64,000 nt of DNA from Microbacterium stercoris. GTDB lineage: Bacteria; Actinomycetota; Actinomycetes; Actinomycetales; Microbacteriaceae. Both the position numbers and the translations under genes were made by a program. Of the stretch, positions 6,612 to 15,789 are shown in pieces. Under the pieces are notes generated by a model, which was not told the origin of the DNA, did not search any database, and was given only the letters and a program-made list of their open reading frames with translations. The DNA lies in assembly GCF_017592545.1 (NCBI RefSeq), contig NZ_JAGFOA010000001.1, positions 657,587 through 721,586 on the forward strand, written 5' to 3'. Positions within the stretch are counted from its first letter, which is position 1, and each line of letters starts with the position of its first letter.

Positions 6612-9007
6612 CCCTTCATCCTCAGACCGAGTCGTTCGCGGCGGCCCAGAAGTTCCGCCTCGACGAGTTCCAGGTCGAGGCGTGCAAGTCGCTGGAGAGC
6701 GGGCGCAGCGTGCTCGTGGCCGCGCCCACCGGAGCGGGCAAGACGATCGTCGGCGAGTTCGCCATCCATCTCGCGATGCAGACATCCGATCAGAAGGCCT
6801 TCTACACAACGCCGATGAAGGCGCTGTCGAACCAGAAGTTCCGGGAGCTGCAGGAGGTGTACGGCGCCGAGCAGGTCGGGCTGCTCACCGGAGACGTCAA
6901 CATCAACGGCGATGCGCGCGTGGTGGTCATGACCACCGAGGTGCTGCGCAACATGCTGTACGCCGACTCGACGGCGCTGCGCGGGCTCCGCTACGTGGTC
7001 ATGGATGAGGTGCACTACCTCGCCGACCGCTTCCGCGGCGCCGTCTGGGAAGAGGTCATCATCCACCTCCCCGCGGCCGTGCGGCTGGTCTCGCTGAGCG
7101 CCACGGTGTCGAACGCGGAGGAGTTCGGCGACTGGCTCGACACCGTGCGCGGCGACACCGAGGTCATCGTCTCCGAAACCCGTCCCGTGCCGCTCGAGCA
7201 GCACGTGCTGGTGCGCGGCGACCTGCTGCCGCTCTTCGACGAGCGCGCGGGTGCCGCCGCCGCGCAGGTCAACCACGAGCTCATGCGCATGCGCGGAGGC
7301 CAGGCGCACGCCGCCAACAGCGCGTTCTTCGACGCCCGCCGATCGGGCAGGCGCCGCGGCTCCTACCACCGGCCCGGTCCGCCGCGACGCGCCGAGCGCA
7401 TCGACCGTCCGGAGGTCGTGCACCTGCTCGAGCGGTCCAACCTGCTGCCGGCCATCTTCTTCATCTTCAGCAGGGTCGGCTGCGACGCGGCCGTGCAGCA
7501 GGTGCGTCGGTCGGGCCTGCAGCTCACGACGGCGGAGGAGCGCCGCGAGATCCGCGAGGTGATCCAGGATCGGACGGCGATGCTGCCCGACGAGGATCTC
7601 GCGGCCCTCGGCTTCTGGGAGTGGGCGGAGAACCTCGAGCGCGGGCTCGCCTCGCACCACGCGGGCCTGCTGCCCGCGTTCAAGGAGGTCGTGGAGGAGC
7701 TCTTCCAGCGCAAGCTCGTCAAGGTCGTCTTCGCGACCGAGACCCTGGCTCTGGGCATCAACATGCCCGCGCGCACCGTCGTCCTCGAGAAGCTCGAGAA
7801 GTTCAACGGCGAGGCGCGGGTCGCGATCACCTCGGGGGAGTACACCCAGCTCACCGGTCGCGCCGGCCGCCGTGGCATCGACGTCGAGGGCCACGCGGTT
7901 GTGCAGTGGACCGAGTCGATGGATCCGCAGGCCGTCGCCGCGCTCGCGTCGCGGCGCACCTACCCCCTCAACTCGAGCTTCCGTCCGACCTACAACATGG
8001 CGGTCAACCTCATCGACCAGTTCGGGCGCGAGCGTGCCCGAGAGGTGCTGGAGTCGTCGTTCGCGCAGTTCCAGGCCGATCGCGCGGTGGTGGGGCTGGC
8101 GCGGCAGGTGAAGGATGCCGAGGAGTCGCTCGCCGGATACCAGAAGGCCATGACCTGCGAGCTCGGCGACTTCGCCGAGTACGCGGCCATCCGCCGGGAC
8201 CTCTCCGACCTTGAGAAGCTCAACCGCCGCGACACGACGGCCGGACGAGGCACGCGCGAGAAGCGCGAGCGCGAGATCAACGGCCTCCGTCGCCGGATGA
8301 CCCGGCACGCGTGCCACAAGTGCCCGGACCGTGAGGAGCACGCCCGCTGGGGTGAGCGGTACTGGAAGCTCAAGCGACAGACGGACAAGACCCGTCGCCA
8401 GATCGAGAACCGCACGGGCACCGTCGCGCGCCAGTTCGACCGCATCCTCGACGTGCTCGCCGCGCTCGACTATGTCCGCTTCGAGGGATCCGACGCGACC
8501 ATCACCGAGGCCGGATCCCGCATGAAGCGCATCTACGGCGACCGCGATCTGCTGGTGGCCGAGTCGCTGCGCACGGGCATCTGGAAGAACCTCGATGCGG
8601 CTTCGCTCGCGGCTCTCGCCTGCGCCCTGGTGTACGAGCCGCGCGGGCGCGATGGTGAGCAGGTCGATCCGCGGTCGCTGCCGCGGGGCGCGTTCCGTCT
8701 CGCGCTGGAGGAGACCGAGCGCCTCTGGGCGGAGCTCGACGATCTCGAGCAGGACTTCCGTCTCCCCGGCACCCAGCCCGTGGCCACCGGCCTGGCGGGA
8801 CCCATGCACCTGTGGGCCCGCGGAGGGCAGCTCGATCGTGTTCTCGCGGAGGCCGACCTGGCCGCCGGCGACTTCGTGCGCTGGGCCAAGCAGACGATCG
8901 ACCTGCTCGATCAGCTCTCGCAGGTGGCCGACGGTGAGCTGGCGCGCACCGCGAGGAGGGCTCTCGACGCCGTGCGCCGCGGCATCGTCGCCTACAGCTC
9001 GCTATGA
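6608..9007 (+). CDS. helY: DEAD/DEAH-box RNA helicase, HelY/Mtr4-like (Ski2 family)
   Basis: 799 residues. Walker A is APTGAGKT at residues 39-46, motif II is DEVH (MDEVHYLADRF), motif III is SLSATV, and motif VI is TQLTGRAGRRGID. The C-terminal half has the helical-bundle arrangement of Ski2-like helicases, including a cluster RHACHKCPDREEHARW with two Cys. It probably unwinds RNA in decay or ribosome biogenesis. It is shorter than the mycobacterial HelY (about 900 residues). The GTG start at 6608 is chosen by overlap with the tatC stop; an open frame upstream runs antagonistically through tatC and is not coding. lnt follows with an ATGA overlap. Confidence 0.93.
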   Translation: MTLHPQTESFAAAQKFRLDEFQVEACKSLESGRSVLVAAPTGAGKTIVGEFAIHLAMQTSDQKAFYTTPMKALSNQKFRELQEVYGAEQVGLLTGDVNINGDARVVVMTTEVLRNMLYADSTALRGLRYVVMDEVHYLADRFRGAVWEEVIIHLPAAVRLVSLSATVSNAEEFGDWLDTVRGDTEVIVSETRPVPLEQHVLVRGDLLPLFDERAGAAAAQVNHELMRMRGGQAHAANSAFFDARRSGRRRGSYHRPGPPRRAERIDRPEVVHLLERSNLLPAIFFIFSRVGCDAAVQQVRRSGLQLTTAEERREIREVIQDRTAMLPDEDLAALGFWEWAENLERGLASHHAGLLPAFKEVVEELFQRKLVKVVFATETLALGINMPARTVVLEKLEKFNGEARVAITSGEYTQLTGRAGRRGIDVEGHAVVQWTESMDPQAVAALASRRTYPLNSSFRPTYNMAVNLIDQFGRERAREVLESSFAQFQADRAVVGLARQVKDAEESLAGYQKAMTCELGDFAEYAAIRRDLSDLEKLNRRDTTAGRGTREKREREINGLRRRMTRHACHKCPDREEHARWGERYWKLKRQTDKTRRQIENRTGTVARQFDRILDVLAALDYVRFEGSDATITEAGSRMKRIYGDRDLLVAESLRTGIWKNLDAASLAALACALVYEPRGRDGEQVDPRSLPRGAFRLALEETERLWAELDDLEQDFRLPGTQPVATGLAGPMHLWARGGQLDRVLAEADLAAGDFVRWAKQTIDLLDQLSQVADGELARTARRALDAVRRGIVAYSSL

Positions 9008-10605
9008 CCGGCCCTCAGGCCCGGCCCGCGCGTCCCTCGAAGCGCGGCGGCCGCCACGCGCGCGGCACCGCGCGCCCCTCCGCCCCCATGCCGCTCTGGG
9101 CGGCGGTCCTCGCGGCGGTCCTCGGCGGGCTCGCGCTGGATGCCTCGTTCCCGTCTCTGGGTATCTGGCTGCTCGCGCCCGTCGCCGTGTCCCTGTCGCT
9201 CGCCTCGCTGATCGGGCGCCGTGCGGGTGAGGCGCTGCTCGTCGGCTTGGCGTTCGGCGCCGCATTCTGGTTTCCGCACATCGACTGGATCTCCCGTTTT
9301 CTCGGCGACAATCCGCAGAGCTGGGTGCCGTGGGTCGCGCTCGCGGGCATCCAGACGCTGTTCACGGGTCTCGGGGCCATCCCGATGGCGCTGGCGTATG
9401 GGTGGTTCCCCCGAGCGCGTTGGGCTCGCCTGACGCTGCTCCCGCTCCTCATCGCCGCGCTGTGGAGCGCACGCGAACTCATCACCGGCAGCTGGCCGTA
9501 CGGCGGCTTCGCGTGGGGCCGGATCGGCATGAGCCAGTCCGAGAGTCCGCTCGCGCATGTCGCCTCCTGGGTGGGGGTGACGGGGCTGACGTTCCTCATC
9601 GTGTTCCTCTGCGCCGCGGCCATCGAGCTCGTGCGACTGCGCCGAGAGCTGCAGATCGTGGCGTTCACGCCCTTCGTCGCGATCGCGGCGATCCTGCTTC
9701 TGCTGCCGGCCTGGCAGACGACGCCGGTCGGCAGCCTCCGCGTGGGCGCCGCGCAGGGCGCCGGACCGTCGGCGTACATGGACGCGCGCGAGCCGTGGGA
9801 GCTCATCCAGGCGCAGCTGGACGCGTCGAAGCCGCTGCGCGAGGAGCTGGTCGACCTCGTCGTCTGGCCCGAGGGCGGCGTCGACTACGACCCGCTCCAG
9901 GACCAGGCCACCGCGACGATGCTGTCGAATGCGGCGCGCGCTTTCCGCGCGCCGATCCTGATGAACGCGGCGTCCGAGGTGGGGGAGCAGGTCTTCAACA
10001 CCTCCATGCTCTGGACGGCCGACGGCGTCGACGTCGAGGGCGGCCTGCAGACGCACGCCAAGCGGCATCCGGTGCCGTTCGGCGAGTACGTGCCGGATCG
10101 CGCGTTCTTCGCCGCGATCGTGCCCGATCTCATCGGCATGATCGGGCGCGAGTACACCCCCGGTCGGGATGCCCCGACCGTCACAGGGGGCGATGTGGTC
10201 GTAGGCCTGGCGATCTGCTTCGACGTGATCGCGGACGACGTGATCCGCGAGGGGCAGGAGGCAGGCGCTCAGGTGCTGGTGTTCCAGACGAACAACGCCG
10301 ACTTCCGTGGAACCGACGAGAACCTGCAGCAGCTGGCCTTCGCACGGATGCGCGCGATCGAGACGGGTCGCAGCGTGGTCAACCTCTCCACCGTGGGCAC
10401 GAGCCAGCTCATCGCCCCGGATGGGACGACGCAGGCGGCTCTGGCGGTGGACGAAGCCGGCCTGATGATCGGCGATGTCGAGCTGCGGGAGGGCCTGACA
10501 CCCGGCGTGGTGCTCGGGCCGTGGGTGCAGCAGGGGCTGCTCTGGGGTGCGCTGAGCGGGATCGTTGCGCTCGGCATCCTGCGCCTTGTCCGCCGACGGG
10601 CCTAA
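9004..10605 (+). CDS. lnt: Apolipoprotein N-acyltransferase
   Basis: 533 residues. Residues 1-40 are a basic cytoplasmic tail, then several membrane helices to about residue 240, then a nitrilase-like domain. The catalytic triad is visible: Glu290 in WPEGG, Lys353 in AKRHPVPFGEYVP and Cys405 in AICFDV. It adds the third acyl chain to the N-terminal Cys of lipoproteins at the outer face of the membrane, so it would act on proteins such as the FKBP lipoprotein at 2447. In some actinobacteria lnt is joined to or followed by polyprenol-phosphate-mannose synthase; none is seen here. A final C-terminal membrane helix ends in a basic tail. Confidence 0.93.
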   Translation: MTGPQARPARPSKRGGRHARGTARPSAPMPLWAAVLAAVLGGLALDASFPSLGIWLLAPVAVSLSLASLIGRRAGEALLVGLAFGAAFWFPHIDWISRFLGDNPQSWVPWVALAGIQTLFTGLGAIPMALAYGWFPRARWARLTLLPLLIAALWSARELITGSWPYGGFAWGRIGMSQSESPLAHVASWVGVTGLTFLIVFLCAAAIELVRLRRELQIVAFTPFVAIAAILLLLPAWQTTPVGSLRVGAAQGAGPSAYMDAREPWELIQAQLDASKPLREELVDLVVWPEGGVDYDPLQDQATATMLSNAARAFRAPILMNAASEVGEQVFNTSMLWTADGVDVEGGLQTHAKRHPVPFGEYVPDRAFFAAIVPDLIGMIGREYTPGRDAPTVTGGDVVVGLAICFDVIADDVIREGQEAGAQVLVFQTNNADFRGTDENLQQLAFARMRAIETGRSVVNLSTVGTSQLIAPDGTTQAALAVDEAGLMIGDVELREGLTPGVVLGPWVQQGLLWGALSGIVALGILRLVRRRA

Positions 10606-10608
10606 CAT
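10603..10608 (+). promoter_or_regulatory. -10 hexamer overlapping the lnt stop codon
   Basis: TAACAT lies 7 nt before the ATG at 10616; its first three bases are the lnt stop codon TAA. This is the second case in the window where a stop codon supplies the conserved TA of a promoter. Confidence 0.5.
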
Positions 10609-10615
10609 CGGGGGC

Positions 10616-10831
10616 ATGAGCTTCGAGGACACCGGCCTGCCGGCCGACGAGTGGTGGTACAACTCCCGCACGGGTGAGGTCGAGCACGGGCCCGAGTCCG
10701 CGTCCCTTCACCGTGTCGGTCCCTTCGCGACGCGAGAGGAGGCCGAGCGCGCTCCGGAGAAACTGCAGGAGCGCTCGAAGGCCTGGGCCGCCGAGGAGGC
10801 GCGCGAGGACGGGTGGGGCGACGCGTCGTGA
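10616..10831 (+). CDS. Small acidic SPOR-like protein
   Basis: 71 residues, no signal peptide or membrane helix. The pattern WWYNSRTGEVEHG followed by GPFATREEAERAPEKLQERSKAW resembles a half SPOR/DUF-type repeat: an aromatic strand, then an FATREEAE helix. Small proteins of this kind are common in Microbacteriaceae and are often labelled SPOR domain-containing, but peptidoglycan binding is not demonstrated for a cytoplasmic protein this short. The ATG 7 nt after TAACAT is chosen over an upstream in-frame start that would overlap lnt. Confidence 0.7.
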   Translation: MSFEDTGLPADEWWYNSRTGEVEHGPESASLHRVGPFATREEAERAPEKLQERSKAWAAEEAREDGWGDAS

Positions 10832-10845
10832 GCTCCTCGGCCCAC

Positions 10846-10851
10846 TAGGCT
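10846..10851 (+). promoter_or_regulatory. -10 hexamer for glnA2
   Basis: TAGGCT (context CACTAGGCTGATC) lies 69 nt before the glnA2 ATG. The leader of about 60 nt ends with a strong GAAGAGGAG Shine-Dalgarno. I see no GlnR-type box in this leader, in contrast with glnA1. Confidence 0.5.
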
Positions 10852-10920
10852 GATCGAGCGGCATGCCCCTGCCGTGACGGCTGGTGGCCTGCCACACGAC
10901 GGATCCCGAAGAGGAGACCC

Positions 10921-12261
10921 ATGGACAAGCAGAGGGACTTCGTTCTGCGCACCATCGAAGAGCGCGGCGTCAAGTTCGTTCGCCTCTGGTTCACCGACGT
11001 CGTCGGCACGCTGAAGTCGGTCGCGATCGCTCCCGCCGAGGTCGAGGGCGCCTTCAGCGAGGGCATCGGCTTCGACGGGTCGGCCATCGAGGGCCTGACC
11101 CGCACCAATGAGTCGGATCTGCTCGCGCAGCCCGATCCGACGACCTTCCAGATCCTGCCCTGGCGCGGGGAGATCGATCCGACCGCGCGCATGTTCTGCG
11201 ATCTGTCGACGCCCGACGGGGAGCCGGCGGTGGCCGACCCGCGCAATGTGCTCAAGCGCACCCTCGCGAAGGCCGCTGACGCCGGCTTCACGTTCTACAC
11301 GCACCCCGAGATCGAGTTCTACCTCTTCAAGTCGGGCAAGCCGGGGCACGACGGTCGCCTCGAGCCGGTCGACCACGCGGGGTACTTCGACAACGTGCCC
11401 GGCGGCACGGCGCACGATTTCCGCCGTCGCTCGGTGCGCATGCTCGAGGACCTGGGCATCTCGGTCGAGTACAGCCACCACGAGGGCGGCCCGGGGCAGA
11501 ACGAGATCGACCTGCGCTATGCGGATGCGCTGACGATGGCGGACAACATCATGACCTTCCGCACAGTGATCAAGGAGGTCGCGATCGAAGAGGGCGTGCA
11601 CGCCTCCTTCATGCCCAAGCCGCTCGCGGGAGAGCCGGGAAGCGGCATGCACACGCACATGTCGCTCTTCGAGGGCGACACGAACGCCTTCTTCGAAGAG
11701 GGAGCCCCCCACCAGCTCTCCAAGACCGGCCGCCAGTTCATCGCCGGTCTGCTGCACCACGCGCAGGAGATCGCGCTGGTCACCAACCAGTTCGTCAACT
11801 CGTACAAGCGCCTCTGGGGCGGCGACGAGGCGCCGAGCTTCATCACCTGGGGCCACAACAACCGCTCTGCCCTCGTGCGCGTCCCGCGGTACAAGCCGGG
11901 CAAGAGCCAGTCCGCGCGCATCGAGCACCGCGGCATCGACTCGGCCGCCAACCCCTACCTCGCCTACGCGCTGATGCTCGCCGCCGGCCTCAAGGGCATC
12001 GAGGAGGGCTACGAGCTGCCGCCTGAGGCGGAGGACAACGTCTGGGCGCTCAGCGACACGGAGCGCCGCGCGCTCGGCTACAAGCGCCTTCCCTCCAGCC
12101 TTCACGACGCGATCCGCTACATGGAGGACAGCGAGCTCGTCGCCGAGGCCCTCGGCGAGCAGGTCTTCAGCTACGTGCTCAGCAACAAGCGCCGCGAGTA
12201 CGACCAGTACCGCGCGCAGGTCACGCAGTTCGAGCTGAAGCACAGCCTCGACATCATCTGA
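10921..12261 (+). CDS. glnA2: Glutamine synthetase, GlnA2 type
   Basis: 446 residues. The N-terminal beta-grasp domain has VKFVRLWFTDVVGTLKSVAI and the flexible GFDGSAIEG loop; the catalytic domain has EFYLF, PNQNEID-like GGPGQNEIDLRY, and the ammonia-site HTHMSLF. Actinobacteria encode this shorter GS next to glnE, as in Mycobacterium tuberculosis (glnA2-glnE). The C-terminal loop reads GYELPPEAEDNV, different from the DLYELPAEE adenylylation loop of GlnA1, so control by GlnE is less likely for this paralogue (inference). The start has a good Shine-Dalgarno and the usual MDKQRDFVL N-terminus. Confidence 0.95.
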   Translation: MDKQRDFVLRTIEERGVKFVRLWFTDVVGTLKSVAIAPAEVEGAFSEGIGFDGSAIEGLTRTNESDLLAQPDPTTFQILPWRGEIDPTARMFCDLSTPDGEPAVADPRNVLKRTLAKAADAGFTFYTHPEIEFYLFKSGKPGHDGRLEPVDHAGYFDNVPGGTAHDFRRRSVRMLEDLGISVEYSHHEGGPGQNEIDLRYADALTMADNIMTFRTVIKEVAIEEGVHASFMPKPLAGEPGSGMHTHMSLFEGDTNAFFEEGAPHQLSKTGRQFIAGLLHHAQEIALVTNQFVNSYKRLWGGDEAPSFITWGHNNRSALVRVPRYKPGKSQSARIEHRGIDSAANPYLAYALMLAAGLKGIEEGYELPPEAEDNVWALSDTERRALGYKRLPSSLHDAIRYMEDSELVAEALGEQVFSYVLSNKRREYDQYRAQVTQFELKHSLDII

Positions 12262-12268
12262 GCCCCGG

Positions 12269-15262
12269 ATGTCGGATCGCGCGCAGTCGTCGCTGACGAA
12301 CCTCGCCCGGATCGGCTTCTCGCGCCTCGACGCGGCTGCCGGACAGCTCGATGAGCTCTCCGAGCTGGTCGGGGTCGACCGGGAGGTGCTGCTCGCGGAC
12401 GCCGCCTCGGCGGCCGATCCCGACGAGGCGCTGGCAGGCCTCCTGCGCATCGCGTTGCGCCGGAGCGAGGTCGTGAGCACCGTGCTGCAGGATCCGCACG
12501 GAAGACGCGTCGCCTGGCGGCTGCTGGGCGCGTCGTGCGGCTTCGCCGATTTCTATCTGCGACGACCGGATCAGCTCGCGCGCTTGATCGAGGCCGGCCG
12601 TCGGCTGCCATCGACCGCCGAGCTCAGGCGCGTGATGCACAGCGCGGTCGGAGCGGACGCGGACGGCTTCGCCGCGTCCGGCGACGACTCGGCGTGGATC
12701 GGGCTGCGTGTGGAGTACCGGGCCCAGCTCGCGGAGATCGCCTCGTATGACCTGATGAGCGCGGATCCGGTCGCCGTCGTCCACGAGGTCTCCGCCGCCC
12801 TGGCGGACGCCGCGGGCGCGGTGCTCGACGCCTCGCTTGCGATCGCGCGGACGAAGGCGCTCGGCAAGGGCGGCTTCGGCGGCTTCCCGCGGGAGGAGAT
12901 CGCGCAGACGCGGCTCGCGATCCTCGGCATGGGCAAGTGCGGTGCGCGCGAGCTGAACTACGTCTCGGATGTCGACGTGATCTTCGTCGGCGAGGCGGCC
13001 CCCGGCTCAGAGCTTGCGGAGTCCCGCGCCATCGAGATCGCGACGCGGCTGGCCATCCAGACCATGCGCGGCATCGACGGCATCGAGGCGGAGCCGCCCC
13101 TTTGGGAGGTGGATCCGAACCTTCGCCCCGAGGGCAAACAGGGTGCCCTGGTGCGGACGCTCGAGTCCCACCTGGCCTATTACGACCGCTGGGCCAAGAG
13201 CTGGGAGTTCCAGGCGCTGCTGAAGGCCCGGCCTATCGCCGGCGACATCGCGCTCGGCGAGGCGTACGTGGCCGCGACGCAGCCGCTTGTGTGGTCGAGC
13301 TCAGGGCGTGAGGACTTCGTCGACAGCGCCCAGAAGATGCGCGAGCGTGTGATGGAGCACATCCCCGCCGCCGACGTCCCCCACCAGGTCAAGCTCGGCC
13401 CGGGGGGCATCCGCGACATCGAGTTCGCCGTGCAGCTGCTGCAGCTCGTGCACGGCCGCACCGACGAGGCGATCCGCGTACCTGCGACCCTGCGAGCGAT
13501 CCCGGCGCTCGATGACGGAGGCTACATCGGTCGTGCGGAGGCGAAGGTCTTCGACCGGGACTACCGCGTGCTGCGTCTGATCGAGCACCGCCTGCAGCTC
13601 GTGGGACTCTCCCGCACCCACCTCATGCCGCGCACGGAGGACGGTCTGCGTGTGCTGGCGCGCGCGACGGGGCTGGCCGAATCCGCCAGCGGCATGACCG
13701 CCGTCTGGGAGGACATCAAGCGCGAGGTGCGTGAGATCCACGTGCGGCTCTTCTACCGGCCTCTGCTGGGCGCCGTCGCCCGCCTGCCTCAGGACGAGGG
13801 GTCGCTCACGGAGGACCAGGCACGCGACCGTCTCGCCGCCATCGGCTTCCGCGAACCCGCCGTCGCCCTGCGCCATATCGCCGCGATCACGAGTGGGCTG
13901 AGCAGGAAGGCGGTGATCCAGCGCACCCTGATGCCCGTCATGCTCCGGATGTTCGCGGACGGGGCAGATCCCGATTACGGGCTGGTCGTCTTCCGCCGCA
14001 TCAGCGAGCGCCTGGGGGAGACCCCGTGGTTCCTGCGGATGCTGCGCGACTCGTCCGGGGCGGCGGAGCGGCTGACCCGGCTGCTCTCGACCTCCCGCTA
14101 TGCGGGCGAGTTGATGGAGTGGATTCCCGAGTCCGTCGCATGGCTCGACAGCGACGAGCAGATGCGGCCGCGCAGTGCCGCCGCGCTAGAGGAGGAGGCG
14201 CGCGCCATCCGCACGCGCCACGAGAACCTCGAGGACGCGATGCGCGCCGTACGGGCCCTGCGTCGGCGCGAGATGCTGCGTGCCGCCATGGGCGCGGTGC
14301 TGGGGGCGACGACCGTCGAGCAGGTGGCCGATGCGCTGACCACCATCACCGATGTGACCCTGCGCGCCACGTTGCGCGCGGTGCAGCGCGCCGTGGTGCC
14401 GGACGAGGACGTGTCGCTCGACTTCTCGATCGTCGGCATGGGCCGCTACGGCGGATCGGAGCTGGGCTTCGGATCGGACGCCGACGTGCTCTTCATCTAT
14501 CGGCCGGAGAACGTGGAGCCCCACCGCGCGGAGCAGCACGCGGGGCGGATCGTCGCCGAGCTGCGCCGGGTGTCCGAGGACTTCCGTCTTCCGCTCGAGC
14601 TGGACGCAGATCTCCGCCCCGAGGGGCGCAAGGGCCCGATCGTGCGGTCGCTGGACGCCTATGCCGAGTACTACCGCCGGTGGTCGGGTTCTTGGGAGGC
14701 TCAGGCTCTGCTGCGCGCGCGCGGCGTCGCCGGCTCGCACAAGCTGCTGGAGGCGTTTATGCGGCTCGCCGACGATGTCCGCTATTCGCCCTCGCCGGAC
14801 GCTCAGGCGGTGCGGGAGATCAAGCGCATCAAGGCGCGCGTCGAGAACGAGCGGGTCACCTCCCGGATGGATCCGACCCGCCACCTGAAGCTCGGCCCCG
14901 GTGGACTCAGTGACGTCGAGTGGCTTGTGCAGCTGCTGCAGCTGCAGCACGCGCATGAGATCCCGGCGCTGCGCACGACCTCGACGCTCGGCGGCCTGGA
15001 TGCCGCCGTCGAAGCGGAACTCATCACAGAGGAGGACGCGGAGCTCCTGCGGGCCGCGTGGATCCTGGCGAGCCGCCTGCGGTCAGCCAACACGCTGCTC
15101 ACGGGACAGACCAGCGATCTGCTTCCCACCGACCGTCGGCGCCTCGAGGGCATCGGTCGCATTCTCGAATACCCGCCGCACAGCGCCACCCAGGTCGAGC
15201 AGGACTGGCTCGGCACGGCTCGTCGCGCCCGCAAGGTCTTCGATCGCCTGTTCTACGGGTGA
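12269..15262 (+). CDS. glnE: Bifunctional glutamine-synthetase adenylyltransferase/adenylyl-removing enzyme GlnE
   Basis: 997 residues, the normal family length. Two nucleotidyltransferase domains are visible: the N-terminal one with ILGMGKCGARELNYVSDVDVIFV (deadenylylase) and the C-terminal one with GMGRYGGSELGFGSDADVLFIY (adenylylase), each followed by a conserved GPGGIRDIEF or GPGGLSDVEW element and joined by helical linkers. It sets GS activity according to nitrogen state by modifying the Tyr of GlnA1. It starts 7 nt after glnA2, so it is co-transcribed with it, while its likely target glnA1 lies convergently downstream. Confidence 0.96.
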   Translation: MSDRAQSSLTNLARIGFSRLDAAAGQLDELSELVGVDREVLLADAASAADPDEALAGLLRIALRRSEVVSTVLQDPHGRRVAWRLLGASCGFADFYLRRPDQLARLIEAGRRLPSTAELRRVMHSAVGADADGFAASGDDSAWIGLRVEYRAQLAEIASYDLMSADPVAVVHEVSAALADAAGAVLDASLAIARTKALGKGGFGGFPREEIAQTRLAILGMGKCGARELNYVSDVDVIFVGEAAPGSELAESRAIEIATRLAIQTMRGIDGIEAEPPLWEVDPNLRPEGKQGALVRTLESHLAYYDRWAKSWEFQALLKARPIAGDIALGEAYVAATQPLVWSSSGREDFVDSAQKMRERVMEHIPAADVPHQVKLGPGGIRDIEFAVQLLQLVHGRTDEAIRVPATLRAIPALDDGGYIGRAEAKVFDRDYRVLRLIEHRLQLVGLSRTHLMPRTEDGLRVLARATGLAESASGMTAVWEDIKREVREIHVRLFYRPLLGAVARLPQDEGSLTEDQARDRLAAIGFREPAVALRHIAAITSGLSRKAVIQRTLMPVMLRMFADGADPDYGLVVFRRISERLGETPWFLRMLRDSSGAAERLTRLLSTSRYAGELMEWIPESVAWLDSDEQMRPRSAAALEEEARAIRTRHENLEDAMRAVRALRRREMLRAAMGAVLGATTVEQVADALTTITDVTLRATLRAVQRAVVPDEDVSLDFSIVGMGRYGGSELGFGSDADVLFIYRPENVEPHRAEQHAGRIVAELRRVSEDFRLPLELDADLRPEGRKGPIVRSLDAYAEYYRRWSGSWEAQALLRARGVAGSHKLLEAFMRLADDVRYSPSPDAQAVREIKRIKARVENERVTSRMDPTRHLKLGPGGLSDVEWLVQLLQLQHAHEIPALRTTSTLGGLDAAVEAELITEEDAELLRAAWILASRLRSANTLLTGQTSDLLPTDRRRLEGIGRILEYPPHSATQVEQDWLGTARRARKVFDRLFYG

Positions 15263-15296
15263 TCCGGCTGGCTCAGTGAGCCCGCCGCGCCGGGCC

Positions 15297-15572
15297 TCAA
15301 AGGTCGAAGGGCCCGCCGTAGGGCTCGAGGAGATCCCCCGTGTCGCGGGGGTCGTACCGCACCGTCTCGAGCGAGAACACCACGTGGGTCGCAGGCGAGA
15401 CCAGCACGCTGACCGAGCGATTGCCGACCACCGTGAACTCCACGAACCGGGTCTGCGAGGCCGCCTGTTCGATTCGCGCCTTCAGCGCCTCCACGTCCTG
15501 ACCCTGAGCAAGCAGGAACGCAGAGCCGTTTACCGTGACCTCCGTACGGACCATCGTCTGCATCTCAACCAT
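15297..15572 (-). CDS. Small conserved protein of unknown function
   Basis: 91 residues, no signal peptide or membrane helix. Alternating hydrophobic strands (TEVTVNGSAFLLAQGQ, RFVEFTVVGNRSVSVLVSP, HVVFSLETV) and one amphipathic helix (DVEALKARIEQAASQ) suggest a compact alpha/beta fold. No family recognised. The gene lies between glnE and glnA1, convergent to glnE with a 34-nt gap and downstream of a glnA1 terminator, so it has its own promoter: TAGCGT 6 nt before the ATG. The next in-frame Met codons (residues 4 and 7) are possible but the spacing favours the first. A role in nitrogen control is only suggested by position. Confidence 0.7.
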   Translation of the reverse strand: MVEMQTMVRTEVTVNGSAFLLAQGQDVEALKARIEQAASQTRFVEFTVVGNRSVSVLVSPATHVVFSLETVRYDPRDTGDLLEPYGGPFDL

Positions 15573-15578
15573 GTGGGC

Positions 15579-15584
15579 ACGCTA
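15579..15584 (-). promoter_or_regulatory. -10 hexamer for the leaderless 91-aa gene
   Basis: On the minus strand TAGCGT stands 6 nt before the ATG at 15572, predicting a leaderless transcript. Confidence 0.5.
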
Positions 15585-15691
15585 CGCCGCACCGTGCGCC
15601 GCTTCGACCGGGTTGCGGGACGTCGCCGAGCGCGCTAGACCCGCGCGTTCCCGCGTGCTTCTGGGCCCCGCCATCGCGCCCGCTGCACGAA

Positions 15692-15725
15692 AAGAGCCCC
15701 TCGAGGTGAACTCGAAGGGCTCTTA
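15692..15725 (-). terminator. Bidirectional hairpin terminator after glnA1
   Basis: Inverted repeat AAGAGCCCCTCGAG / CTCGAAGGGCTCTT with a short loop; on the minus strand the stem ends in CTCTTTTC, giving a T-tract. It lies 65 nt past the glnA1 stop. Confidence 0.75.
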
Positions 15726-15789
15726 TCAGGATCTGGGGAGCGTCAGCGGATGCGACCGCCTCCGCTCCCCGACGACCCGGCGGCGATTC

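Noticed and set aside
6539-8809. Long open frame (756 codons) on the strand opposite helY
   Set aside because: Composition is Leu/Arg/Asp/Glu/Val-rich without domains, typical of GC-driven antisense frames; helY on the other strand carries all helicase motifs.
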